Notes under the pieces: model-generated
What the model saw: the letters and a program-made list of their open reading frames with translations, nothing else
Told to the model about the DNA's origin: nothing
Databases searched by the model: none
Made by a program: the position numbers and the translations under genes
NCBI GenBank assembly: GCA_001179505.1
Contig: CDMY01000351.1
Span: 1-64,000, forward strand
DNA length: 64,000 nt
Direction of reading: 5' to 3'
Source: Vitrella brassicaformis
Taxonomy: Eukaryota > Sar > Vitrellaceae
Part shown: in pieces, positions 20,895-31,959 of the stretch
Layout of the letters: each line of letters begins with the position of its first letter
Numbering within the stretch: the stretch's first letter is position 1

Positions 20895-22178
20895 ATGGCT
20901 GGGCGTGTGGCGCCCCTGGAGCATGACCTACCAGAGGTGAGCCCGAACACCGCACTCATCGCTGTCCACACAGAGTGGCACACCGGAGAAGAGGAAAGAT
21001 GGCTGAGATCTGCGGCTTGTGTGTGCCGTATGTGCCGTGTGTGTCCTTTGACAGCATCTGGCGGGTCAGTGGGAGCAGCTGATGGTGCTCAAGTGGCACG
21101 AGGTCATCTACCGCCTCACGGAAGATGGCCTGCCTGAGCCTGCAGCGGCTGTGAGGGACTTCCTGCTCTTCATGATGCTGGTAGTACGATGATGCTGCAG
21201 CAATTGTACGTCTATTTACTGCTGTTGGTGTGTCACGTGTGTGTGCAGAAGGGTGTGGAGAACGACCGCAGCTGCCGCCTGTCGGTGCCGGCCCACATTG
21301 ACGAGGTGTGGCACTCAGTGCTGGTCGATCCGGTGCTGTACATGTCGCTCTCGCGCATCGTCGGCATCGAACCCGTCATCCCATAGTACCCACACACAGA
21401 ACCCAGAGAGCGCATTGCGGTGTTCTGTGTGTGTGGGTCTTTCCCTCACCCTGATGCAGTGAACCGATGGGCGAGTACGACAGCGACGAGGCCAAGATGC
21501 GCCGCTGGCAGGCCGCCTTAGACAAGTTTGCAGAGCTGTACGGCCGCCCCTACACACACAACTACTGGTGAGTGACTGAGTGAGTGAGTGACTAGACAGA
21601 TGGGTGGGTGCCCTAATGGGCTGTACGGTGGCCTTCCTTGTTTGTGTGGCCCGTGGGGATTGTGTGCCTGCAGTGGTGGGCAGGTAGCCGCTCGCCACCA
21701 GGACAACTATGTCCTCACACAGCCGCCCACGCGGTAAGAGCTCGTGGGGTGGGAGGGTGGGCGAGCTCTTAGCACTCAGCACTCTGCACTCTCATTCCTT
21801 TTATCTCTTTTGGGTCTGTCTGTGTTTGCTCGGCTGCAGCGAGGAGTTCAGTAGATTCATCAAGGTCTACGTCAGAGTCTTAATGGGCAAAAGCTTCGAG
21901 CTGTGGGCCCGCCCGCCCAGACGCCATGGTAGAGGACCTCAAGTACGGCGTGCGACTTGCGGAGGGCATCCCGGTCGTCAAGCAGCGGCTGCTCTTCTGC
22001 GGCACGTAATGAGCACGCGCGTCATGTCACTGCACGATGTGCGATGTGTGTGGTGGGCTGACTGGCTGTCCGTCTTTCTATCTGCAGAGAGCTCGAGAAC
22101 TGTCGTACGGTGTCGGACTACGACATGCAGGATGGCGCCATAATCCACCTCATCCTGATCCTGCGGCGCTACACATAG
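20895..22178 (+). CDS. Ubiquitin-like protein with a GRDP-like IDEVWH region (frame break in assembly)
   Basis: Seven exons join in phase: 20895-20936, 21055-21180, 21249-21385, 21460-21567, 21674-21733, 21840-22005, 22088-22178. The middle carries RLSVPAHIDEVWHSVL, resembling the P..VDEVWH motif of glycine-rich-domain (GRDP-type) proteins, then YEPMGEYDSDEAKMRRWQ. The C-terminal 75 residues are a ubiquitin fold: IKVYVRVLMGKSFEL, then EGIPVVKQRLLFCG, LENCRTVSDYDMQDGAI and IHLILILRRYT. There is no C-terminal Gly-Gly, so conjugation is unlikely and it probably acts as an integral ubiquitin-like domain. Within exon 6, a GCCC repeat (21908-21919) puts the two halves of the ubiquitin fold in different frames, so this is a one-base error or a real lesion. 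Start codon is 54 bases from the upstream ORF of copy 5. Confidence 0.75.
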
Positions 22179-22663
22179 ACTGCCCTAGTAGGATAGAGGA
22201 CAGAGGGGAGAGAGGGAGAGAGGGTGTAGATAGATGCAGCTATGGGTGGGTGCTCTGTCTGTCTGTCTGTCTGAGTGGATGGATGGATGGATGGATGGGA
22301 GTGGGTGAGGGTGCCTGGGGGTGCATGTGGATGGATGGCTCTCGATAGACGCATGTGTGTGCATTGCAGACGGACAGCAGATACTGATGTAGACAGATGG
22401 ATGAATACATCGATGAGCATCAATCGATCAACGGGTCGATTATACAGACCAACTCGACACGACACACGTTTTCGTGCGTTCATCTTATCGCTCCGTCCAG
22501 GGCAAAGCTATACCTAGAGAACAGTGCCCCAGACAGACAGAGCAAAATCGGCCACAAAGACAAACTGACCAAATACGACCGACCGCCACTCCCTCCCTCC
22601 TTGCACCACACCACACTCACTACTGCACGCATCATCCCACTGCCATGGACATGGTCTTGAGAG
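22179..22663. other. Convergent intergenic region with dispersed repeats
   Basis: It holds (GTCT)n and (GGAT)n runs near 22255-22300. 22421-22466 resembles 6073-6105, and 22549-22589 resembles the reverse complement of 18423-18464. No gene seen. Confidence 0.6.
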
Positions 22664-24959
22664 TCACTCCCGGCCCCTCGACGACTTCATGCCCACATTT
22701 GAGATCCTCTTGCGGCCACCGCGGATCTCGGCTTTGGGCGTCATCTCTGCAGACAAGGCAGAACAGCAGCCACGATGCTGACAACTGAAATGACTGACCA
22801 GCCATCTTGATCACTGTCTGTGCATTCACACACCTTGGAGCTGCTTGTCCTCAGTCTCATGCAGACCAGTAGTGGTGGACTGAGCCGAGGATGATGAAGC
22901 GCTGGCCGCTGCACACAAACAAACATACAAACATACAAACATACAAACAAACAAGAGACATGCAGGAGAAACGCACATACCTTGCTGCACGTTGTCCGTC
23001 TTGCCACTGAGACGCACCAGACCGGTGCTCTCAATCTCACTGGCCGCTGACCGCATCGGCCCTGCAATGACAAGCAAAAAAGGAGAGAAAAAATCGGAAG
23101 GGTCTCCGTCAGTTTTCTCTCGTGCTGTGTGTTTGTGTGTGTGTTGTTAGCAGTGTGTTCGTACCCGTGCAGCTGGAGTTAGTGTCGGCCGGCCCTGTCG
23201 AGGCCTCCGATGCTGCCGACACGCAGCACAGCAGACAGACAAAGGACAGACATAAGCAATGAGCAATGAGGAATGAGTGCCTCGTGCCATTTTGCCGCCC
23301 ACCCTGCTGAGTGGCGGCCTCTTCCTCCCCACACACGCTGTTGGCCTTCTCAGTCTCACATCCACCTGAAGCCGAGGGCCCTACACACAGAGGACAGAGG
23401 TGAAAGAAGGCCACGTCTCTCTCTCTCGAGAAAGCATCTACCTGGGATGTGGTCTGTGTCCATCTCGGTGTGCGCGGCTGTGGGCTGCGAAGCCAAGAGG
23501 CGCCCCAGGTGTGCCTGCGGTACACAGACGGGCAGATGATGTCATACACATGAGCGGAAGAGCACCAACCTTGACGCAGCGCATTCCTTGCGTACCACCG
23601 TCTGCACCAGTGCAGTGTTCTGCTGCAGCAGCCGACTGCACTCCTGGTGGTGGACAGACACAAGACACCCACCAAAACCAACGGACATACAGACGACTTG
23701 GTCTGTCTGTGGTCTGCAGTGCAGTACCTTGTCTTTGTCGTCGCCCATCTGCTCCAGCTCCCGGATCTTGCGGTCCTTGTTGATAATCTGGTTCTTCAGC
23801 TCGGTGTTCATCCGGTCAACTTTGCAGTACATCCAATTCATCTCAAACCGGTTCACCTCGATTTGCCGCTCGAGGCACAGGCGCCGCTCCTCCGCACGAG
23901 CATGGTACTCCAACTACACACACACACACAACACACCGAGAGGCAGAGACCGCATGGACAAAAGTAGAAGACAAGTGGGGAAGTGAGTTAAGAGCTTCGG
24001 TTGTCTGGGTGTGCTGACCTTTTCCTGGTCGTATTTCTGGATGGTCTTCTCCATTTCGATGTACTTGTTCTGGTCACTTGCCAGCTCGACCGGGTCGACG
24101 AAGACGAGCTCTCTGTACTCAGGCTCTGAAGATCACACACACACACACACACACACACAGAGAGAGACAGAGAGAGAGAGACATGCATGAAATCGAGTCG
24201 GTCTTTCATCTCACCGTCTGTCTGTCCACTCCCCTGCGACTCTGAAAGGCACATCGAAGACAGCTCATGCGGAGAGACAGGTGCGCCCGACGCCCATCAT
24301 TGCTGTGTGCAGCCCTCCTACCTGATGTCGCTGATCCCTCTTCCTCCGAGTCCCCTGTGGCCCAAACATTGGCCTCTGAGTCACACACACACAAAGAGAC
24401 ACGGGGGCGTTCCTTTGCTCAGTGGCCATTCCTTCCGTCTCATCTCCTTCCGTCTCATCTCATCTCATTTCACCTCCTGTGAGCAGGCCTGTCCGCTCGT
24501 TCTCCTCTTGAAGTTCCTCCTCCTCGTCGTTGGCCTCGTTGACCTCGTCGGCCTGGCCCTGGCCCTCCTCCTCCTCGTCGGCCTCGCCCTGGCCCTCCTG
24601 CGGATCTGAAAGACCCAACGGAAACAGCTCATACACAGATGGGTGTGCGTGACCCACCAACCGCAGCCCCCTCCCTGCCCTCCTACCTTCCCGCGTGGCC
24701 TCGCCGTGGTTGGCGCCCTGTGCCTCCCGGGCGTTCTCCTCCTGGATGGCTGAAAAAAGACCAGCCAAATGAAGGCAGAGACGAGCGTATGATGGGCAAT
24801 GGCATGCTTGGTGGTCTCAGTGTGTTCGTTCCGTCGGTCACCTGTCAGGAACGCCTCGTTACCCTTGAGAAGCTTCCGGCGTCTCTTCTCGGGGATGAAG
24901 TTGGCGGCCAGAAAGAAGGCGCCGCCCAATGCCAGCTCACCAAGAAGCAGGCCAAACAT
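22664..24959 (-). CDS. Membrane-anchored coiled-coil protein, unrecognised
   Basis: About 14 short exons join in phase from ATG 24959 to TGA 22666-22664 and give roughly 415 residues. The N-terminus MFGLLLGELALGGAFFLAAN is a single membrane helix followed by the basic EKRRRKLLKG, which favours a cytosolic body. Next is a Glu/Gln-rich repeat (GQGEADEEEEGQGQADEV), then PEYRELVFVDPVELAS. A long coiled coil follows, with one exon at 23913-23728 containing EERRLCLERQIEVNRFEMN and KNQIINKDRKIRELEQM. The tail is Ser/Thr-rich and ends in the basic GGRKRISNVGMKSSRGRE. I do not know the family; a tether or scaffold at a membrane is the plain reading. Divergent from copy 6, 175 bases apart. Confidence 0.7.
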
Positions 24960-25133
24960 CTTCGGTTCGTTTGGGGCCAGGGGATTGGTTTCACGCTCTG
25001 CGGCACCCTGCTCCCCCCCTCCCTCCCCCCTCTCCCTCCCCTCCCGACGCTGACATCTGCCAAATCAGCTATTTTCCTCCTCGCGATCGTGGCTCTTCAC
25101 CGGCGTGTTTTCTCCACCTGATCTCGTCATCAG

Positions 25134-26966
25134 ATGCAGCAACCGCAGCATCATCAGCAGCAGCACCCCTTCTCGTATATCTTCGTCGACCGGCGCACCT
25201 ACTGGCTGCTCAGCATAGAGGACGTCGTGCGGCTGAGGGCCACCTGCACGTGGCTCAGAGATCTCTTCGGAGCCGTCCAGCTGAGAGATCGGCTCCGCCA
25301 CTCTGTCGGCTCACAGGCGGGGCTGCGGCGGGTGGTGAATGGGCGGCAAGTGCAGCTGCTGGGCTTCGACGACGACCAGTTCGGCACACATGATCTGCTG
25401 GCGGCTGTGTGTGTGGTGGAGCAGGGGCCATGGGACGAGATCGGCGAGGTGCTTGAGGTGGCGGCGCAGTTCGCACCCTACCGCTACTGCTACTGCGCGA
25501 ATTGCATCTTTGATGATTTGCCTCCTGATGCTGAGCCACTCATCCACCTGAATTATGAGCTGCCCGGCATCATCACAGCCGATGACATCCGATGACATCA
25601 ACACACACGCAAACAAGACGGTGAGCCAGCAAACAGAGGGGCGGGGAGGGAGGGAGGGGGCTTCATTCTCTCTGTCTGTGTGTGTGTGGTCGTGTGTGTA
25701 GGCGTATAGATCGGTTCCCCGTGTGTTGGCGCAGCTCAAGATGGTCGGCCGCCACCTGGAGTTCGGTTGGGACAACACACACCGCTGCCTGCAGCTGTTC
25801 CAGCACGGCGATGAGTGGCGGGCCATCGAGGACGAGCCCGGCTTCCGGCTGGAGGTCGACCCGCCCCTCCCTGCGGGCCATCTGTATCGGCAGCACCGAC
25901 GGGGGCACGACCCACCAGTGACCTGCCGGATCACGTTCGAAAACACCTGGGACGTTGGATGGGGATCCTTCTACGAATGGGTGTCGACCGGTGGTCCGGA
26001 GACATATGCGTCGGAGACATATGCGTCGGTGTCTTCATTCGCCAAGCGGATGATCCTCAAGCACTGCTTCCTCATTCCGTCACATTCGACATGACTCAAC
26101 AGGTATGTCTGTAACACGTCAATGGCACTAGTGGCAAGAGAGGTGCGTGGTTCATTCTGTGTGTCCGTGTGGTTGGTTCAGGTATGTTAGTGGCGGCCGC
26201 TTGCATGGCCTGCTGACCGAGTCGCTCCACACACGAGTGGCGGGATGCACCACGACAGTGAGCAGCTCTGACGGTCGTGTGCGAGAGCTGGTGCTGACCG
26301 ACAACAACCGCCCCTTCGCCGCATTGCTTTTTATTGAGGATATCGGAAACAACCGAGGTCAGAATGACTGACGGACAGGCGGCCGCATACATGTGGCGTG
26401 TTCCGCCTGCCTTCCTTGTCTGCAGTGTCCGTGTGTGTCGAGACCACTGACGAACCCATGGGTGGGAGTCAGCTGCGCAAGCAACACGTCGCCACTCAGC
26501 TGGCTCGTGTGGCATTTGGCGCGGTGGCGCCATACGTCTTCGACGGACGACTGCAGCAGCAGCAGCAGGAGAGGGATGAGACCAACGGCGGCGATGGTAC
26601 GGACAGCTAAGGGGGGAGACGGGGACACAAGTGACAGCAATGATGAGATTGATGGCCACCGGACCCTCTGTGTGTGTGTGTGTGTTTGCTGTAGATGGTG
26701 GTGGTGGCGCTGGTGGCGGCAATGATTTGGATGACGTAGGAGAGGGCACTGCAGGTAGACAGGAAACCAGGCCGTCCCACATCACATACGACAAACAGCA
26801 CATGTGTGGTCCCTCACATCGATCAAGCCGCCCGCAATTACATCCATGTCTGTCTGTCTGTCTGTCTGCGTGTGCGTGTGCGTCTACGGCAGGTGGGGGT
26901 GCCGCAGCAGCCGGAGGGGCCAGCAACTGCTACTATATTGCAAGAGATGGCCGCCGCTCATGGTAA
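25134..26966 (+). pseudogene. Copy 6 of the F-box-like family (frameshifted, altered C-terminus)
   Basis: ATG 25134 gives MQQPQHHQQQHPF then the F-box-like WLLSIEDVVRLRATCTWLRDL, like copy 1. Exon 1 has a Cys/Tyr-rich insertion (APYRYCYCANCIFDDL) unique to this copy. A 10-base tandem duplication (25581-25590 and 25591-25600) then shifts frame and stops it at 25595. Later exons are still recognisable: VLAQLKMVG from 25703, SGGRLHGLL...AGCTTT from 26182, APYVFDG and Q-rich from 26426. A TGA at 26092-26094 interrupts the end of exon 2. The last exon (from about 26892) encodes a new end, SNCYYIARDGRRSW, instead of the usual acidic end. A truncated 153-residue F-box-like protein could still be made. 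Confidence 0.65.
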
Positions 26967-27999
26967 TGCTGTTGCCGCCTCCGTGTCTGTGTGGCGTTGC
27001 CACATTAGTGAGGCCACTCACTCGGTACTTTTTGTAGCGCTGCTGTTGGCGAGCGGCCGAATGGCTGGCTGGTGTGTCTGCGTGTGCGCGTGTGTGTTTG
27101 TTTGCCCTCAAGTGGCGGACTTTGCACATCTGCCTTGGAAGCTGTGCTGTGCCATGCTGTGTGCCTGCCTGACGGTCTGGACTCACTCACTGGCCTCGCC
27201 GATTGATTTGTTGTTTCGTGATGGACAATTAATTGTAGAGTGAATTTGTCTTGTACCATATGACGATCAATCAGACGACACGCTCCCAAGAAATCGAGAA
27301 CGCCATTCGGACAACTGCAGGGCTGCTGGCGATGAATGGATGACGTCGATGGCACATTCATCGTCATGATGTCTCTCTCATCTCATATGAATGGTGCTTG
27401 CAAAGCCGAATGTGTTGGCTGGCCTCTGTGAGGGCAGACATCGCACAATAAATGCGTCTCTGGTGGACTGACTGACACAACTTTGCCGCTCATTCCTGCG
27501 CCACCACCCGCTGGTGTCAGTCATCTCATTGAAGGAGATTGAACCTTCAGCCCGCCGCCCCACACCCCACACCCATGCCATGCAGTGTCCGAATTACACT
27601 CGTGTCAGTCAGTCGATGGACGGCAATCGACGCAGCGCAGCTGCCTGCCTGCCTGTCGGGGTGACAGAGATGCGCACAGAACACACCTCAGTCTCACTCA
27701 CTGTACTCAACGAATTGCAGCCATGCACACACACAAGCGGCCGAGCCACTCACTCCTGCCCACACACATCATCCGGCCAGCCAGTCCACATTAAGTCACT
27801 CACTCGCTGACTCACGCAGACAGACAGGCAGATGCTTTCAAAACTCTCTCAGATCGATGCAGGCAGCGCCTCCCTCTCCCGGTCCCTCACTCAGTACTGA
27901 ATTTCTGGTGTGTCTTGGTGCGGGCGGTCTAATGGGTGTGTGTGTGTGGTCCTGAGGGGTGGGTGGAGTAGTTCGTTGATGGGCAAGTTAGTCAGCCAG
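26967..27999. other. Convergent intergenic region
   Basis: I see no supported gene between copy 6 and the SR-protein gene. Short TG and CACT repeats are present near 27690 and 27940. Confidence 0.5.
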
Positions 28000-30452
28000 T
28001 CAGTCGTCGACGTGGCCGTTGCGCTGCTCCTCGCGGTCACGGTCGGCCTCCCTGAATGAAAAGGATTCCAAGGCATACACACACAACACCCAAACGACGC
28101 GAATAAGAACAAGTGCATGTGAATGCGTCTCTCTCTCTCTCTCTCTCTCCCCTCCTTACTTGTCTCGGTCGTCGCGTCGCTCATCGCGACGGTCGTCATC
28201 GTAGCCACGGTTGTCACGGTCACGATCGCGGTCGCTGCACATTACCGGAGAGCACCGTGTCAACACAATACAACAAGGAGTCGGTGTCAATCGTCGTCAG
28301 TGTCGTGTGTGTGTTGCTTTTCTGGCTCACGCGTCGCGTCCGGCGTCGTGGCCCTCGCCCCCGCGGCCCTCGCGGTCCTCAAACACCTGAATCTCCACAC
28401 ACAGACACACACAACAGACAGCAAGATGGACGCAGGCGAACGAGGCAGACAAAGCCATGCAAGCACAGCACAGTTCAGGGCAGGTAGAGACCAGAGGCGG
28501 GCAGCACAACAGAGAGATAGATACAGAGGAAGAGAGCGACTCAGCCAGACAGACAGACAACACAGTGAAGTCAGACCAATCAGCTACCGTGTCACCTCCT
28601 TCCTCCTCCTGTGGGCGATGGGTGGATGCCATGTATGACGCGCCCGCCCGCCCGCCAGAGGGGGAGGGGATGGAGGGGAATCAGGGAGGGAGGGAGAGGG
28701 ACACACCACACATAGGGGGCAGGGCAGGCAGGGCAGCACCAGTCACGGACGGCACGGCACGGCTGGCTCTTGTCCGGTCCATCCCATCCTAGGGTACGCA
28801 CGGCAAGGCACAGCAAGGCACGGCAAGGCACGCAAAAGGTCTCTCGTGGGCTGGATCCCTTGCTCTGCTCCATCAGTCCAGCAGGCAGCCAGGCATCCAC
28901 CCATCCATTCCAGGTAGGCAGCCAGCAGCAAAAGCACGGTTGGATGCATCCATCTAGTGAGCCCAAAAAAGCCTCGCTCGCTGTCTCTCGGCTCGTCCCA
29001 TGAGTCCATGGATAGCATGGCTGGCGATCCGATCGGCTCGGCTCGGCTCCCTCCTGGGGGAAGGCCTTGTGTGTTCATGTCTACGGATCTCCCTTGCTTG
29101 CTCCTCCCTCTCTCAATGGTCCTTAGATGGATAGATAGGCCCCCTCTTCTCCCGCCCGGCAGCCACGGCATTCACGGCACCACACGCAGGGGAAGGAAGG
29201 GCACGCAGGCAGGGAGGACGGGCCAGGCAGGATGGCTCCATCCCTCCCTCGGTCGTCGTGTGTGGCTATGCTATCCACCTACCCGTATCTCTCCTGACGA
29301 GAAGGGGTTCTTGAACGTAGACCCATTCAGACGCTTGATGGCGTGAAGCATGTCCTGCAGCCACCGCACGTCACAGTGTGAGGTGAGAGATGCATGGCGA
29401 ATGCGGCGTCGTGTGTGTGCCCTCCCGCGTGTTGCCTGCCCTGCCCATCTCACTCACCTCCTCTCTCTCGTACTCAACAATACCTTTCTGCAGCACACAC
29501 AGCACATACACACACAGGTGTTCGCTCATCGAGGCTCCATGCCTGTCCTGTATCTGTGTGTGTGGTGTGGTGTGGTGTGGTGTGCGGTGCCTGCCTCGCT
29601 CACTCACTCCCTCACCCCGTGTTCGACGTTTGCGTATCCGACGGCGCCGGCCGACCGCATGTGGTCCTTGAGATCCTGCCAACTGGCGCTGTCCGGCAAC
29701 CCCTCCACTATCACACGATACTCGGTCCTGTACATGTAAAGAACCACATCAAACACGCAAACGCAGCTGATGAGACCTCTGGGAGGGAGACGGGCGAGTG
29801 TGCATGGGTGTTTCCTCACCGTTTGGGAGGGTTGGATCCCTTCCTGAACCCGTCGTAGGGTCCGTTGCGCCGCGGGCGTCGCTCTCCTGTGAACTGGACC
29901 TTCAGGCGGTTACCGCCGAAGCGCATCCCGTCACGCATCTCCACCGCATCACCAGCATCCCTGTAGGCACACACCGCACACAACACACGGCAGAGCGTCA
30001 ACGGTGGCGTGTGGTCCCTCTCTCCGTGCACTGTGTGTGTGGATGTGTGTGTGTGTGTGTGTATGTGTGTCTGACCGAGGGTCGCTGAACTCGACGAAGG
30101 CGTAGGCCGTGCCGTTGGAAGTGCGGCCAGTTTTGATCTCGATGTCCACGATGCGGCCAAACTGGACACAGAGACACCCCACGCACATACAGACGATCAA
30201 CAGACGGCGCAACACGCGCCATTGTCCTGTCTGTGTCAGTGTCTCCGTCTCTCTCGCCAGCTGCCTTCCCACCGCCTCCTTCCCCGCCTCATTCTCCGTC
30301 TCGCGTGTCCTCTGTGCATCCTTGCTGCCTCCCTGCCTTTTCGGTGTGTGCTGTGCTGTGGTTACCTTGTAGAAGACGTCATCGAGCTCCGACTCACGGA
30401 CGTCGTCGGGCAGGTTGCCGATATATATCCTGGCTGAATCGTTGCGCACCAT
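28000..30452 (-). CDS. SR splicing factor with two RRMs (SRSF1/ASF-like)
   Basis: About nine exons run from ATG 30452 ([15 protein letters not shown]) to TGA 28002-28000. RRM1 has RNP2 RIYIGNLP and RNP1-like TAYAFVEF. After [17 protein letters not shown] comes a pseudo-RRM with [22 protein letters not shown]. The [10 protein letters not shown] heptad region is diagnostic for SRSF1-type second RRMs, which bind exonic GGA motifs and the SR protein kinase. The C-terminus is Arg/Asp-rich ([20 protein letters not shown]) with almost no Ser, so a phosphorylatable RS domain is weak or missing. That is unusual for the family and may reduce kinase control. Final exons join through a GTAAGG donor (GACAA|GTAAGG). 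Divergent from the small membrane-protein gene. Confidence 0.9.
28797..28836. repeat. GGCA(C/A)-type minisatellite in an SR-gene intron
   Basis: Several head-to-tail copies of CGGCAAGGCA/CAGCAAGGCA lie in the long intron 28.4-29.3 kb. A related run, CGGCACGGCACGG, is just upstream near 28750. Confidence 0.6.
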
Positions 30453-30602
30453 GGTGGCTACCAAAGCTCCTCAACTCCCGATTCCTGCTTCCTTCTTCGT
30501 AAGGAAGCTCGCACCTGCCGGCTAGGGCGCTTCCCGAAACCGTTGCTTCTGCTGAGCTCGGAAAAAACGCACAGGCAGCTGTTATCCATCGTTGATATAT
30601 AG

Positions 30603-31143
30603 ATGCCTTTCCCTCCGCAAGCAGCGGCTGCATCTTCTCCGGCGGGGGACGATGCCACCTGCGCCAAGATCGGCACCGCTCTCTCCTGCTGCTTTCCACC
30701 CACAGGCTTCGGGGTAAAGAGAGATCTGATCTGCACGCCAGGCACACGCACACAGGGGTGGCGAGCATGTCTGCATCAAGATCCACGAACACCTACCTCT
30801 AATGTATTCTGCTGCGCTGCTGTTGTGTTGTTGTCTGCAGGTGTGGTGGCTGTACCGAAAGCAGCCCGAGGGGTCCAACCTGCACAAGTGGTCGCGCTAC
30901 GCCCTCTACGCAGCCATCCTCTTCACTGTGATATGGGTCATCATCCTGCTCACGTCGGTGTCCAAGTTCATAGTGTGGGTGATTCTGATCCTGGGAGCCG
31001 TGGCGGGGGGGCTGTGGGCGTGGCGGAACTGCAGAAGAGGCGAGGCGCTGCGGTTTGCGGACCAGACGGGGGGCCATGCGCAGGGAGGCAGTCAGGGGGG
31101 CGGGACGGAGTTACCCACGCCCATTGGTGTGGCGAGGACATAG
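30603..31143 (+). CDS. Small two-helix membrane protein, unrecognised
   Basis: Two exons (30603-30713 and 30841-31143) give 137 residues. The N-terminus is Ala/Pro-rich with three Cys (CAKIGTALSCC). Two adjacent membrane helices follow: ALYAAILFTVIWVIILL and FIVWVILILGAVAGGLWAW, with a short loop. The tail is basic then Gly/Gln-rich. The WWLYRKQPEGSNLHKWSRY segment just before the first helix may be amphipathic. The layout (hairpin membrane anchor with short loop) would fit an ER-shaping or small transport-accessory protein, but I recognise no family. Start codon 151 bases from the SR gene start, on the other strand. Confidence 0.75.
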
Positions 31144-31959
31144 CTAGGGAGAGAGGGCGGGTGACTGTGTTAGGTGGTCTTTGTTCGGTACTGTAAGTAA
31201 TTCAGTCAGCACCGAGGAAGGGAAGGCAGGGAGAAAGAGTGGCGTGCCACCGAGGAAGGAAGGGATGTGTATGTGGGATGATGGAGCATTTGCCCTGCCC
31301 TGCCCTCCCCAGTCTTGTCATTGAGCATGGCGACGCATCCTGATCGGCCTGCCTGCCATGTGCGCAGAACTGTGCATGCATTGCAAGGCGGTCGAGATGC
31401 GCCGCTGTTTTCATAGACAGAACCAAAGAGAGAGACGATGGGCGTGTCGGTCACTTAGACTGCCGGCGGGAGTCTGCCACACAGGGAGAAGGAGAGGAAA
31501 CAGAAGTACGTGTAAGTCCGTCAGTCAGTACGTATGTGTCCGTCACTCATGTGATCTTTTGCGATCCCTCACCACAGCCAGTCCAATTTGTTTGGTGTAG
31601 ATGGATACCAGGCATGGCGCAGAATCTGTCCCATGGTTCTTGCGCCATCCCTGTGTGCTGGCTGCGCTAAACAGGGTGGATGCTGGCGGGGACGAGACGC
31701 CCGAGAGAATCGATGGTGTGTTGATGACATCCGTGTGTGCCATGTACGATAATTTTCCATGTGGACAGTGAATGTCATCGGCCGTCCATGCACTCAATGC
31801 ACGCACACGGAACACAGCACTGCTCTTCAAACCCGCACGACGGCACCATACACATACATATGCTGCAGTGCACCGTATTCAATCCTCTACAGTCCCAGCC
31901 AATTTCCTATCCGGCCATCTCATCCCATCCATCCACACACCACAAGGCCCTATCACCAA
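31144..31959. other. Convergent intergenic region
   Basis: No supported gene. It separates the 3' ends of the membrane-protein and hydrolase genes. Confidence 0.5.

Noticed and set aside
30453-30464. A start of the SR gene four codons upstream of 30452
   Set aside because: That codon is TTG; the ATG at 30452 sits right before the conserved RRM and is the normal choice.
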